Shown here: one piece after another, positions 19,112-26,506 of the stretch
Layout: each line of letters opens with the position of its first letter
Position numbering within the stretch: the stretch's first letter is position 1
Source: Rodentibacter mrazii
GTDB taxonomy: Bacteria > Pseudomonadota > Gammaproteobacteria > Enterobacterales > Pasteurellaceae
Length of the DNA stretch: 44,320 bases
Reading direction: 5' to 3'
Assembly (NCBI RefSeq): GCF_001998825.1
Contig: NZ_MLHG01000023.1
Location: 1-44,320 of the forward strand
The notes under the pieces: generated by a model
Seen by the model: only the letters and a program-made list of their open reading frames with translations
Databases searched by the model: none
What the model was told of the DNA's origin: nothing
Made by a program: the position numbers and the translations under genes

Positions 19112-19843
19112 ATGAGTAAATATAAAAAAGTCTATAATGATATAAAAGGTCAAATCAACAAGGGAGTTTTAACGAAAAACCAGGAATTACCTAGTGAAAA
19201 TGAGCTAATGCAAAGCTATGGTTTTTCGAAAGACACTATTCGTAAAGCACTTTCATTGCTCGAAATAGACGGCTATATTCAAAAGCAACAAGGAAGAAAT
19301 TCTATTGTTTTAGAGCAGGAGCCGGTAAAACCTCAGGTACTTTCTGAAATTAAAACGCTGAGAGAATTAAATTACTCTTCAACCCATCAAGTGAAAACAA
19401 CATTAACGAGCCTGTATATTGTACAAGGGGAAGAAAACCTAATGCATATCTTTAACGTAAATGATCAAATTGATTTTTACCGTATAGGTCGTATACGTGA
19501 AATTGATGGGGAAAATGTGGAATATGAACTTTCTTATTTTGATCGCCGTATCGTGCCTTTTATTAACCGTGATATTGCGGAGCAGTCTATTTATCACTAT
19601 TTAGAAAATGAATTAGGTTTGAAAATTAGTCATTCACAACGGAAAATTGTCTTTCGTTATGCCAATGAAGAAGAAAAAAATGCTTTGGACCTTGGAGAGT
19701 ACGAGATGATTGTTAGTGTAACCAGTACAACCTATTTGGCGGACGGACGCCCGTTTCAGTACGGTAGTATTAGTTATCGTCCTGATAAAATTATCTTTGC
19801 CGCCACAGCGAAACGGAATGTAAAACATTCATCACCAGAGTAA
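19112..19843 (+). CDS. GntR-family regulator with UTRA domain (TreR/MalR-like)
   Basis: A 243-residue transcription factor. The N-terminal winged helix (about 2-68) contains LPSENELMQSYGFSKDTIRKALSLLEIDGYIQKQQG, the standard GntR recognition region. A UTRA ligand-binding domain follows (about 85-235). The overall pattern resembles trehalose/maltose regulators of Gram-positive bacteria, which sense a sugar phosphate. It is transcribed away from malQ-malP across a shared region with palindromes and a CRP site, so it very likely represses that cluster and responds to a phosphorylated disaccharide. Ligand identity is inferred only. Confidence 0.85.
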   Translation: MSKYKKVYNDIKGQINKGVLTKNQELPSENELMQSYGFSKDTIRKALSLLEIDGYIQKQQGRNSIVLEQEPVKPQVLSEIKTLRELNYSSTHQVKTTLTSLYIVQGEENLMHIFNVNDQIDFYRIGRIREIDGENVEYELSYFDRRIVPFINRDIAEQSIYHYLENELGLKISHSQRKIVFRYANEEEKNALDLGEYEMIVSVTSTTYLADGRPFQYGSISYRPDKIIFAATAKRNVKHSSPE

Positions 19844-19993
19844 CAATTATGGTGACGTTTTATCTGAATTTCATGGATTTTGAGGAAATGGGCGGTTTAA
19901 CCGATTATGGAATCAAATTTTTATCATAAAAAATTACTATGATGATCAAAATCAAGGAAAGTGCCGAGTAAGAGTTGGTTTTGAGAGGATTAT
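19844..19993. other. Intergenic region between the GntR-type gene and acyP
   Basis: CACCA and TGGTG around the regulator stop (19833-19854) could form a weak hairpin. The remainder probably holds the acyP promoter. No RNA gene or additional ORF is supportable. Confidence 0.4.
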
Positions 19994-20263
19994 ATGACAA
20001 AACAATTTTTCATTTATGGACGAGTGCAAGGCGTGGGATTTCGTTATTTTACTTGGAAAGAAGCGAAAAAATTAGGGATTAAAGGCTCGGTCAGAAATCG
20101 GGCTGATGGTTCGGTGGAAGTTATTGCTCAGGGGAGTGAAGAGCAGTTAGAAGTTTTTGAGCAATGGCTAAAGTTAGGTCCTAGAACGGCAAAAGTTGAG
20201 CGAGTGATGATTTATATTCATAAAGAAATTTCAGCGGAAGATTTTTCCGTAATTCATGGTTAA
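19994..20263 (+). CDS. acyP: Acylphosphatase
   Basis: Small cytosolic enzyme of 89 residues that hydrolyses carboxyl-phosphate bonds such as acetyl phosphate and carbamoyl phosphate. The signature GRVQGVGFR includes catalytic Arg17, and GSVRNRADGSVEV holds catalytic Asn35. The length is standard for the family. A ribosome-binding site (GAGAGGA) precedes the ATG. A DUS (20269-20277) follows the stop. Confidence 0.95.
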   Translation: MTKQFFIYGRVQGVGFRYFTWKEAKKLGIKGSVRNRADGSVEVIAQGSEEQLEVFEQWLKLGPRTAKVERVMIYIHKEISAEDFSVIHG

Positions 20264-20350
20264 AAATGACCGCACTTTTTGCCTAGTCACTCGGTTTTAC
20301 GTAGAATACAGCAATTTTCTAAGTTGCGAGTTTCATTATTAAGGAGGATT

Positions 20351-20665
20351 ATGCGTAATCAAACCAAACTTCATCTTGAGCTACTTCAACAAACCATGCA
20401 ACGTTTGAATTTGTGGCAGTCTGTACCACCGGCACAGGAAGCATTTTTAAGTGAAGAACCTTTTTCGCTTGATACGATGACACCGGAAGAATGGCTGCAA
20501 TGGGTATTTATTCCACGCATGCATGCTTTATTGGAAAGTGGAGCTCCATTACCAAGTCAAATTGCTATTTCACCTTATATTGAAGAAGCGTTAAAAGAGT
20601 TTGATGGGCTTACGTTATTACTTGCTCCCTTATTAGAATTAGAAAAATTATTGCAGAATCAATGA
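20351..20665 (+). CDS. yqcC: YqcC family protein
   Basis: A 104-residue cytosolic helical protein of unknown function, DUF446/YqcC family. It contains EPFSLDTMTPEEWLQWVFIP and LLESGAPLPSQIAISPYIEEA, both diagnostic for the family. I chose the ATG at 20351 because of the perfect Shine-Dalgarno AAGGAGG; a longer frame from 20279 has none. The stop overlaps the truC start as ATGA, and yqcC-truC pairing is also found in E. coli. Confidence 0.9.
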   Translation: MRNQTKLHLELLQQTMQRLNLWQSVPPAQEAFLSEEPFSLDTMTPEEWLQWVFIPRMHALLESGAPLPSQIAISPYIEEALKEFDGLTLLLAPLLELEKLLQNQ

Positions 20666-21354
20666 ACCTAGAGATTCTATATCAAGATGAATGGTTGGTT
20701 GCCGTGAATAAACCTGCCGGGATGTTGGTGCATCGTAGTTGGTTAGATCCCCACGAAACACAATTTGTTATGCAAACGTTACGCAATCAAATCGGGCAGC
20801 ATGTCTTTCCTATACATCGTTTAGATCGTCCTACATCCGGTGTGCTATTGTTTGCCTTAAACAGTGAAATTGCAAATTTGATGTGTCGCCAATTTGAGCA
20901 AAAAAAAGTAAAAAAATCCTATTTAGCGGTGTTGCGTGGTTATTTGGAAGGGATAGGTCGAATTGATTATCCGTTGAAAATTCAGCTTGATAAAATTGCC
21001 GATAAATTTGCAAAAGAGAACAAAACGGCACTAACGGATTATGACGTAGAAATGCCTTATCCGGCAGGACGTTATAAGAATTCACGCTATTCTTTGGTGC
21101 GTTTAATTCCACATACGGGGAGAAAACATCAATTACGTCGCCATTGCAAACATATTTTTCATCCTATTTTAGGTGACACACAATATGGTGATTTGCATCA
21201 AAATCGGGCTTTAACGGAAAACACAGGTTGTAAACGTTTATTGTTGCATGCGGAAATGTTATGTTTTATCCATCCTATTTCACAGGCAACAATCACAATT
21301 CATGCACTATTGGACGAGCAATGGCAAGATTTAATGACAAAATTCGGCTGGTAA
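20662..21354 (+). CDS. truC: tRNA pseudouridine(65) synthase
   Basis: Converts U65 in certain tRNAs to pseudouridine. It is a 230-residue RluA-family enzyme with the active-site motif HRLDRPTSG (catalytic Asp55), the N-terminal [12 protein letters not shown]-type region (residues 12-24) and the later [16 protein letters not shown] motif. It starts inside the yqcC stop (ATGA), so the two are translationally coupled. Confidence 0.93.
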   Translation: MNLEILYQDEWLVAVNKPAGMLVHRSWLDPHETQFVMQTLRNQIGQHVFPIHRLDRPTSGVLLFALNSEIANLMCRQFEQKKVKKSYLAVLRGYLEGIGRIDYPLKIQLDKIADKFAKENKTALTDYDVEMPYPAGRYKNSRYSLVRLIPHTGRKHQLRRHCKHIFHPILGDTQYGDLHQNRALTENTGCKRLLLHAEMLCFIHPISQATITIHALLDEQWQDLMTKFGW

Positions 21355-21358
21355 ATTT

Positions 21359-21517
21359 ATGTTAGATATACAATTAACGCACGAAGAACAACAAAGAGCG
21401 GTTGAAAAAATTCAACAATTAATGGCAAAAGGTATAAATAGTGGTGAAGCAATTCAAATTGTGGCAAGAGAATTGCGCGAATTATATGAAAAATCAGCAA
21501 AAAATACTGAAAAATAA
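21359..21517 (+). CDS. yoaH: YoaH family (UPF0181) small protein
   Basis: A 52-codon gene five bases after the truC stop. The product contains [20 protein letters not shown] then [16 protein letters not shown], matching the UPF0181/YoaH family (E. coli YoaH has [20 protein letters not shown]). It is predicted to be fully helical and cytosolic. No function is known. It is probably cotranscribed with yqcC and truC; the truC end supplies no strong Shine-Dalgarno, suggesting coupled translation. Confidence 0.88.
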   Translation: MLDIQLTHEEQQRAVEKIQQLMAKGINSGEAIQIVARELRELYEKSAKNTEK

Positions 21518-21604
21518 AAATATTTTGTGATCTCTATAACATTTTTTAATATTGGTTGTTGCATAAAAAAACAAAATATTTAAATATAGCGACCAATTAA
21601 GGTG

Positions 21605-21660
21605 ATAAGGCATGCGCCTTATTTTGTTTTATGGTTGTATAGGCAAAGCCTATAAGAGGT
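21605..21660 (+). promoter_or_regulatory. cspD-like 5' leader with two hairpins
   Basis: Hairpin 1 is ATAAGGC-ATGC-GCCTTAT (21605-21622) followed by TTTGTTTT, so it can act as an intrinsic terminator for the yoaH transcript. Hairpin 2 is TATAGGC-AAA-GCCTATA (21638-21654), ending directly at the ribosome-binding site AGAGGT (21655-21660). The placement suggests either attenuation or structure-dependent access to the start codon. Confidence 0.6.
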
Positions 21661-21665
21661 CAATA

Positions 21666-21875
21666 ATGGAAATCGGTATTGTTAAGTGGTTTAATAACGC
21701 AAAAGGATTTGGTTTTATTTCCGCGGAAGGCGTGGAGGCTGACATTTTCGCACATTACTCTGTGATTGAGATGGATGGTTATCGTTCATTAAAAGCAGGA
21801 CAAAAAGTGCAGTTTGAAGTGATTCACGGCGATAAAGGATCTCATGCCACAAAAATTATTCCGATTGTGGAATAA
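21666..21875 (+). CDS. cspD: Cold-shock domain protein, CspD-like
   Basis: A 69-residue single cold-shock domain that binds single-stranded nucleic acid. RNP1 is KGFGFIS and RNP2 is DIFAHYS. The opening MEIGIVKWFNNAKGFGFI matches the H. influenzae protein annotated CspD, as I remember it. The ATG at 21666 follows AGAGGT; a longer frame from 21612 runs through two leader hairpins and is unlikely to be coding. Confidence 0.92.
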   Translation: MEIGIVKWFNNAKGFGFISAEGVEADIFAHYSVIEMDGYRSLKAGQKVQFEVIHGDKGSHATKIIPIVE

Positions 21876-21933
21876 GATAAGAGCGTGAATTAAACTGCGC
21901 TCTTAAAATTTCTCTATTTAGTTTAATTTAAAA

Positions 21934-21958
21934 GACAAGGTTTGCAGCCTTGTTTTTT
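21934..21958 (+). terminator. Intrinsic terminator after cspD
   Basis: ACAAGG (21935-21940) pairs with CCTTGT (21948-21953) across a short loop, and TTTTTC follows. A weaker stem (AAGAGCG at 21879-21885 with CGCTCTT at 21898-21904) lies closer to the stop but lacks a U-run. Confidence 0.7.
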
Positions 21959-21991
21959 CTTAATAGTCAAACATAGTTTGCCTATTAAGAA

Positions 21992-22019
21992 AAAGTGCGG
22001 TGAAATTTGACCACACTTT
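21992..22019 (-). terminator. DUS-derived terminator after the integrase remnant
   Basis: An exact DUS (21993-22001) faces a one-mismatch copy (ACCACACTT, 22010-22018). Read on the minus strand, the mismatch becomes a G-U pair in RNA, giving AAAGTGTGGT / ACCGCACTTT followed by TTTTTC. Confidence 0.65.
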
Positions 22020-22028
22020 ATTTCAGAT

Positions 22029-23298
22029 TTAAACAACCATTTGTAAATGATGTTTAGGCAATGCACCTTGAGAACATTCCTCTATAAAATCACCCCATAC
22101 TTGCAGTAATTTGAATCGTTGTTCTAATCGTTCGCCACGGTCATAAGCGGCTTTTATCCGGTCTGATTTCATGTGGGATAACGCCACCTCGATTAATTCG
22201 CTGTCATAACCTTGTTCGTTAAGGTAGGTGCTGGCGATTGAGCGTAAACCGTGCGGCCACCAGCTTACCGGCATAGCCCATTCGCTTAATGGCCGCATTT
22301 GCGGTTTGCGTGTTTACGTGGGTTTGAGGATTTTTCACACAGGGGAAGAGATAGGTTTTGCCACCGCTTAATTTCTTGATTTCTCGTAGCAAGGCGAGGG
22401 CTTGGCGTGACAGGGTTATTTTATGAATGCGTCCCTTATCGCTTTCTTTAATGCCTTTTTGAATGTAAATCGTCCATAGTCTTGTGGTTTCGTCAATGTC
22501 CTCATAGCGTGCCGTTGCCGCCTCATTTGGGCGTGTCATCGTGAGAAGTTGCCATAGGATTAAATAACGTGTCTGTAAGTGAATTTGAGCGTGATTTAAG
22601 GTGTAAATAAACTCGCTCAAATCTTCCGGCTTGATGGTTTTGAAATGTTCGACTGTGGGACTATCAAATTCTTTTGAGATATTGGCGGTAGGGTTCACCG
22701 ATATAATGTCACGGTGTAGGGCGTAGGTCATTATCTCGTTGTGTTTTTGAATCGTGCGTTTGAGTTTCTCTAATTTACCCTCGTCTTGATATTGCTTAAA
22801 GGCTTTCAAGGCTAAAGGGGCGGTAATTTGAGAAATAGGCAAGTGTCCAAAGTGGGGGAGTAGATTCCGTTTAATGAGGCTTTCTACGTCTTTTTGATAA
22901 TCAAGTGAAAAGTTCTTTTTGGTTTTGCGATACTCGAACCACGCCCAAGCGATAGATTCATAGGTATTGATTAATTCTTTGTGTTTGATTTCTTCTTGCT
23001 GTTGCTGTTGCTGTTGCTGTTGGTGGTGGATTTGCGGATCGATACCTTGAGAAAGCAAAGCCCTTAATTCTTCCCGTTTTTCCCTTGCTTGTGATAGTGA
23101 AACATCGGGATATTTTCCCAATCCAATTAAAGCCCGTTTTTTGGTTAGTGGTTTGTAGTAATTAAACCGCCATAGTTTCGCACCGGTTGATTTAATCAAT
23201 AAATAAAGCCCCAATCCATCAGATAGGGTGTAATCTTTATCTTTAGGCTTGGATTTGTCGATCTCTGTATTTGTAAGAGGTTTAGTTATACGTGCCAA
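22029..23298 (-). pseudogene. int: P4-type tyrosine integrase, frameshifted
   Basis: Phage/island integrase of the P4 family, originally about 423 residues. The first frame (23298 down) carries the N-terminal DUF4102-like domain (YTLSDGLGLYLLIKSTGAK), the SAM-like core-binding domain and the first catalytic Arg (LTMTRPNEA). It then runs off after GYAGKLV. The remainder (PHGLRSIASTYLNEQGY, then SHMKSDRIKAAYDRGERLEQ with the presumed nucleophile Tyr) is in the next frame, ending at 22029. The switch occurs at 22255-22260: GGCCACC on the plus strand where GGCACC restores one frame, i.e. one extra C. A (TTGCTG)4 hexamer tract (22996-23019) encodes a polyglutamine run near residue 95. It lies beside ssrA, a favourite integration target. 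Confidence 0.88.
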
Positions 23299-23440
23299 AA
23301 TAACCGCCTTTTCTGAGTATAACTAACAAAAAAATCTAACCAGCAACAAAGCCTTAAATATCAAGCTCTCGTGAGTTTTTAGTTATACGTGATTTGTTGA
23401 TTGATGAGCAGTATAACTAAACGTATAACTAAAACTCAAG
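23281..23440. repeat. Cluster of GTATAACTA repeats upstream of the integrase
   Basis: Five copies of a (C/A)GTATAACTAA-type word surround the integrase start. One is inside the first codons (23283-23293, complement), then 23314-23324, about 23380-23390 (complement), 23409-23421 and 23422-23433. Such clusters next to an int gene are typical arm-type integrase or excisionase sites, or operators for int autoregulation. That role is inferred. Confidence 0.5.
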
Positions 23441-23479
23441 GATTTAGTAATACCTCATAGGCTCGCATTGGACAATAAA

Positions 23480-23510
23480 AAAGCCTTGAAGTTAGTATTT
23501 TCAAGGCTTT
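23480..23510 (-). terminator. Intrinsic terminator of ssrA
   Basis: An 11-bp perfect stem AAAGCCTTGAA / TTCAAGGCTTT with a nine-base loop. On the minus strand it is followed by TTTTTTATTG, 35 bases after the mature tmRNA end. Confidence 0.85.
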
Positions 23511-23544
23511 GTCGGTTCTTGTTGGATTTGTTTGGATTTCAATT

Positions 23545-23909
23545 TGGTGGAGCTGGCGGGAGTTGAACCCGCGTCCGAAATTACTCTACCTTCAGTACTA
23601 CACGTTTAGTCAGTCTTTAGTTTCACTTAAGCATGCGGACAGACACGCTAAACTTAAATTAGTTTGATTTAATTTAATGCTTCGATCCTCAAACGGCGGC
23701 TTCCACACGATCTCGTTTTGGTTTGACTCCGCGTTATCCCCGTCTTACGAGCGGAAGCTGGGGCGCGAAGGCTAAATGCAGGTTATTAAGCTGCTAAAGC
23801 GTATTGTTCGTCGTTTGCGACTATTTTTTTGCGGTTTATTTACGAGGCCTACCGCACCTCGACGTGCACCTTGGGCTTCGCTAATCCCGTCGAATCCAGA
23901 ATCAGCCCC
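23545..23909 (-). ncRNA. ssrA: Transfer-messenger RNA (tmRNA)
   Basis: One-piece tmRNA of about 365 bases that rescues stalled ribosomes. The 5' end GGGGCTGATTCTGGATTCGA (from 23909) and the 3' end with the T-arm GGTTCAACTCCCGCC and encoded CCA (23545-23547) form the alanine-tRNA-like domain. The tag reading frame, resume codon GCA at 23818-23816 to the stop at 23788-23786, encodes ANDEQYALAA, the tag I recall for Haemophilus and Pasteurella. Its 3' end is the probable attachment site of the adjacent integrase element. Confidence 0.97.
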
Positions 23910-24016
23910 AAAATTCCGGCAAGTGTAGCAAAAAAGAGAACCGAATAAAAGAATCTATTTATTAATCCTCTGTATTAGGTTAGAATTCGACCATTTTTTA
24001 TTAAAGGAAAAACATA

Positions 24017-24508
24017 ATGAAAAATTTAAAACTTTTCATCACAGTTTCAATGGCATCGCTATTTTTGGCTATGAATACATTTGCGGCGCCGACAAAAGCA
24101 TCATCAAAAACAACGAGTAAAAAAGAGGCTGCCGCTGAGGTAAATTCTATTTCACAGGCTGTTTCGATTAATGTTGAAGATAGTCAATTAATGATTGATA
24201 ACAATGGTCAAGCTTTGGTGGTGTTTAAATATGTGGTGACAAATACTGGCAATAAACCTATTTCAAATATTCAATGGATAAGTGCTTATGTGAGTAAACG
24301 TGAGGTAATTCACAGTCAAAATATGCAGCTGGAATTAGAGTCCACTTTAATGCCAAGTAAATCAATCACAATTAATTTACAAATTCCGTTCGTACAAATT
24401 GAAGAAAAATTTAGACCAATGTTTACAGATTTACAGTCTAAAATTGATGTTTATTTCATCGATCGTATTGTTCGATTTAATGATAAAAAGGAACTCCACG
24501 AACGTTAA
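24017..24508 (+). CDS. Secreted protein of unknown function
   Basis: A 163-residue protein I do not recognise. It has a clear Sec signal peptide (hydrophobic core about 8-21, cleavage likely after MNTFAA), then a Lys/Ser/Ala-rich linker and a predicted beta-rich domain (about 45-160): ALVVFKYVVTNTGNKPISNI and SKSITINLQIPF look like an immunoglobulin-like or transport-associated beta sandwich. It has no cysteine, so it would lack disulfides. The start has a good site (AAAGGA), and it is divergent from ssrA. It ends at an intrinsic terminator, so it is probably monocistronic. Confidence 0.75.
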   Translation: MKNLKLFITVSMASLFLAMNTFAAPTKASSKTTSKKEAAAEVNSISQAVSINVEDSQLMIDNNGQALVVFKYVVTNTGNKPISNIQWISAYVSKREVIHSQNMQLELESTLMPSKSITINLQIPFVQIEEKFRPMFTDLQSKIDVYFIDRIVRFNDKKELHER

Positions 24509-24577
24509 GATTTATAGGGCTTTTTTAGCCGAGTGGCCGAGAATTGCCACGTACCTTAATCATTTCCCTCTGAATTT

Positions 24578-24599
24578 AAGCCTGCCGCTATGCAGGCTT
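24578..24599 (+). terminator. Intrinsic terminator after the secreted protein gene
   Basis: Perfect 8-bp stem AAGCCTGC / GCAGGCTT with a six-base loop, followed by ATTTTAT. Confidence 0.7.
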
Positions 24600-24675
24600 A
24601 TTTTATATGTATGGTTGAACAGTGGTTTTGTTCTCGCTATACTAAACACCTGTATTTTTAACCGCACTTTGATTT

Positions 24676-25743
24676 ATGTTTTTGGCCCGCAAAATTATTC
24701 ATATTGATATGGATTGTTTTTATGCTTCGGTAGAGATTCGTGATAATCCTTCCTTGCAGGGGAAACCTGTTGCCGTGGGTGGTAGTTCCCGTCAGCGTGG
24801 TGTTTTAACAACATGCAATTATGAAGCGAGAAAATTTGGTTTACATAGTGCAATGCCAACTTCACAGGCGGTGAAGAAATGCCCAAACCTTATTCTCGTG
24901 CCGGTGAATATGCCTCTATATAAACAGGTTTCGGTGCAAATTCATCAGATTTTTCGCCGTTATACCGATATTATTGAGCCTCTTTCCTTAGATGAAGCCT
25001 ATCTGGATGTGACTGATTGCAAAAAATGTTCAGGATCAGCAACTTTAATTGCAAAAGAAATACGCCAGGCTATTTTTGATGAATTGAAATTAACCGCTTC
25101 AGCCGGTATTGCACCGCTTAAGTTTCTCGCTAAAGTTGCCTCTGATATGAATAAACCCAATGGACAGTTTGTGATAAAGCCTGATGACGTGGATGAATTT
25201 GTGAAAGCCTTATCTTTGAAAAAAATTCCAGGGGTGGGAAAGGTGACATCGCAACGTTTATTAGATATGGGATTGGAACACTGTGGGGATGTGCAAAAAT
25301 TAGATCAAACAATATTACTCAATCAATTTGGCAAAATAGGCAAGCGGATTTGGGATTTTAGCCATGGCATTGATGAACGGGAAGTGCTACCTCATCGGGA
25401 ACGTAAATCTGTGGGCGTAGAACGTACGTTGATAGAAAATATCCATCATCTGGAGCAAGGTATTGTGTTGCTGGATAAACTTTACACCGAACTCATTCAC
25501 CGTCTTGAACGTAGCGTGCCAAATACACCGTTATCCTCATTTCGCAAAATAGGAGTAAAACTTAAATTTGAGGATTTTCAAGTGACCACTTTAGAAAAAA
25601 CAGGCTTGCCATTGTCATTATCAGGGTTTCAACAGCTATTAACTCAGATTTGGCAACGGAGTAAGGGAAAGTCAGTACGATTAATTGGATTACACGTTAA
25701 TTTACCCGAAGAAAATAAACATGAGCAAATGACCCTTTGGTGA
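24676..25743 (+). CDS. dinB: DNA polymerase IV (Y-family translesion polymerase)
   Basis: A 355-residue error-prone polymerase. The palm motifs are IIHIDMDCFYASVE (catalytic Asp near residue 11) and PLSLDEAYLDVTD (the Asp-Glu pair), with TASAGIAPLKFLAKVASDMN between palm and fingers. The helix-hairpin-helix KIPGVGKVTSQRLLDMG and a little-finger domain follow. The C-terminal MTLW is close to a beta-clamp-binding tail. No LexA box is evident upstream (see rejected items). A DUS lies just before the start (24661-24669). Confidence 0.95.
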   Translation: MFLARKIIHIDMDCFYASVEIRDNPSLQGKPVAVGGSSRQRGVLTTCNYEARKFGLHSAMPTSQAVKKCPNLILVPVNMPLYKQVSVQIHQIFRRYTDIIEPLSLDEAYLDVTDCKKCSGSATLIAKEIRQAIFDELKLTASAGIAPLKFLAKVASDMNKPNGQFVIKPDDVDEFVKALSLKKIPGVGKVTSQRLLDMGLEHCGDVQKLDQTILLNQFGKIGKRIWDFSHGIDEREVLPHRERKSVGVERTLIENIHHLEQGIVLLDKLYTELIHRLERSVPNTPLSSFRKIGVKLKFEDFQVTTLEKTGLPLSLSGFQQLLTQIWQRSKGKSVRLIGLHVNLPEENKHEQMTLW

Positions 25744-25784
25744 TATAATTCGCCCCTTTCTATGGGATAGGTGCTGGAGAAGTA

Positions 25785-26321
25785 ATGGAACATCAACTCG
25801 ATGATATTATCGCAATTTTTAATCAATGTTTTGAACAAGAATATAATACCCGCCTTGTAAAAGGGGGCGAAGAACCTATTTACATTCCGGCAAATGAAAA
25901 TGTGCCATACCATGCAATCTATTTTGCACGGGGTTTTTATAGCAGCGCATTGCATGAAATCGCCCATTGGTTGGTTGCCGGCAAAGAGCGCCGTAAATTG
26001 GAAGATTTTGGCTATTGGTATGAGCCGGACGGACGTTCTGAGGCGCGCCAGCGTGACTTTGAAAAAGTGGAAGTCAAACCCCAAGCCTTAGAGTGGATTC
26101 TTGCCACCGCAGCCGGTTTCCGTTATTTTGCCAGTGTTGACAATCTCAACGGTAATCCCGGCGACACTCAACCTTTCAAACAAGCTGTCTATGAGCAAGT
26201 AAAAATCTATGCACAAAAAGGGTTACCAAAACGAGCGGAAACCTTACGTAAAGCCTTGGCGGATTTTTATGGCACGGAAGATCGAATTGATTTAAGCAAA
26301 TTTGATGTAAGTCGGATTTAA
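25785..26321 (+). CDS. epmC: Elongation factor P hydroxylase EpmC (YfcM)
   Basis: A 178-residue non-haem metal enzyme that hydroxylates the modified lysine of EF-P after EpmA and EpmB have acted. The metal motif HEIAHW gives His57, Glu58 and His61. The neighbouring segments IYFARGFYSSALHEIAHWLV and GYWYEPDGRSEARQRDFE are characteristic. Length agrees with E. coli YfcM (about 180). It sits alone 41 bases after dinB, with epmA and epmB not in the window. Confidence 0.92.
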   Translation: MEHQLDDIIAIFNQCFEQEYNTRLVKGGEEPIYIPANENVPYHAIYFARGFYSSALHEIAHWLVAGKERRKLEDFGYWYEPDGRSEARQRDFEKVEVKPQALEWILATAAGFRYFASVDNLNGNPGDTQPFKQAVYEQVKIYAQKGLPKRAETLRKALADFYGTEDRIDLSKFDVSRI

Positions 26322-26341
26322 AAGTGCGGTTGATTTTATGC

Positions 26342-26361
26342 ATAATCACTGATGTGATTAT
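26342..26361 (+). terminator. Stem-loop after epmC
   Basis: Perfect 8-bp stem ATAATCAC / GTGATTAT with a TGAT loop. It has only a short T-run, so termination is uncertain. Two facing DUS (26322-26330 and 26419-26427) bracket this 185-base region between epmC and prfA. Confidence 0.45.
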
Positions 26362-26506
26362 TTATGGCTTAGCCAGCGTTGGTAAAAAGCCAATGTTCAA
26401 AAAACGTTGTTTTTTGTGACCGCACTTTCCACGCTGTCAATTTTTCCTAAAATCAGCTAGAATACGCTGATTTTATTAGTGGTTTGGAATATAAAAGAAA
26501 AAGAAG

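Noticed and set aside
21961-21991. Inverted repeat TCTTAATAG / CTATTAAGA near the integrase end as an intrinsic terminator
   Set aside because: Neither strand has a U-run after this stem; the adjacent DUS-based hairpin is a better terminator.
21878-22030. Second attachment site (copy of the ssrA 3' end) on the cspD side of the integrase
   Set aside because: No stretch resembling GGTTCAACTCCCGCC is present in this region.
24520-24560. tRNA-like stretch AGCCGAGTGGCCGAG between the secreted protein gene and dinB
   Set aside because: No acceptor stem, anticodon arm or T-arm can be formed around it.
24600-24675. LexA/SOS box before dinB
   Set aside because: CTGTATTTTTAACCGC starts like CTGT-N8-ACAG but lacks the second half; GAAC...GTTC nearby is a Gram-positive-type pattern with the wrong spacing.
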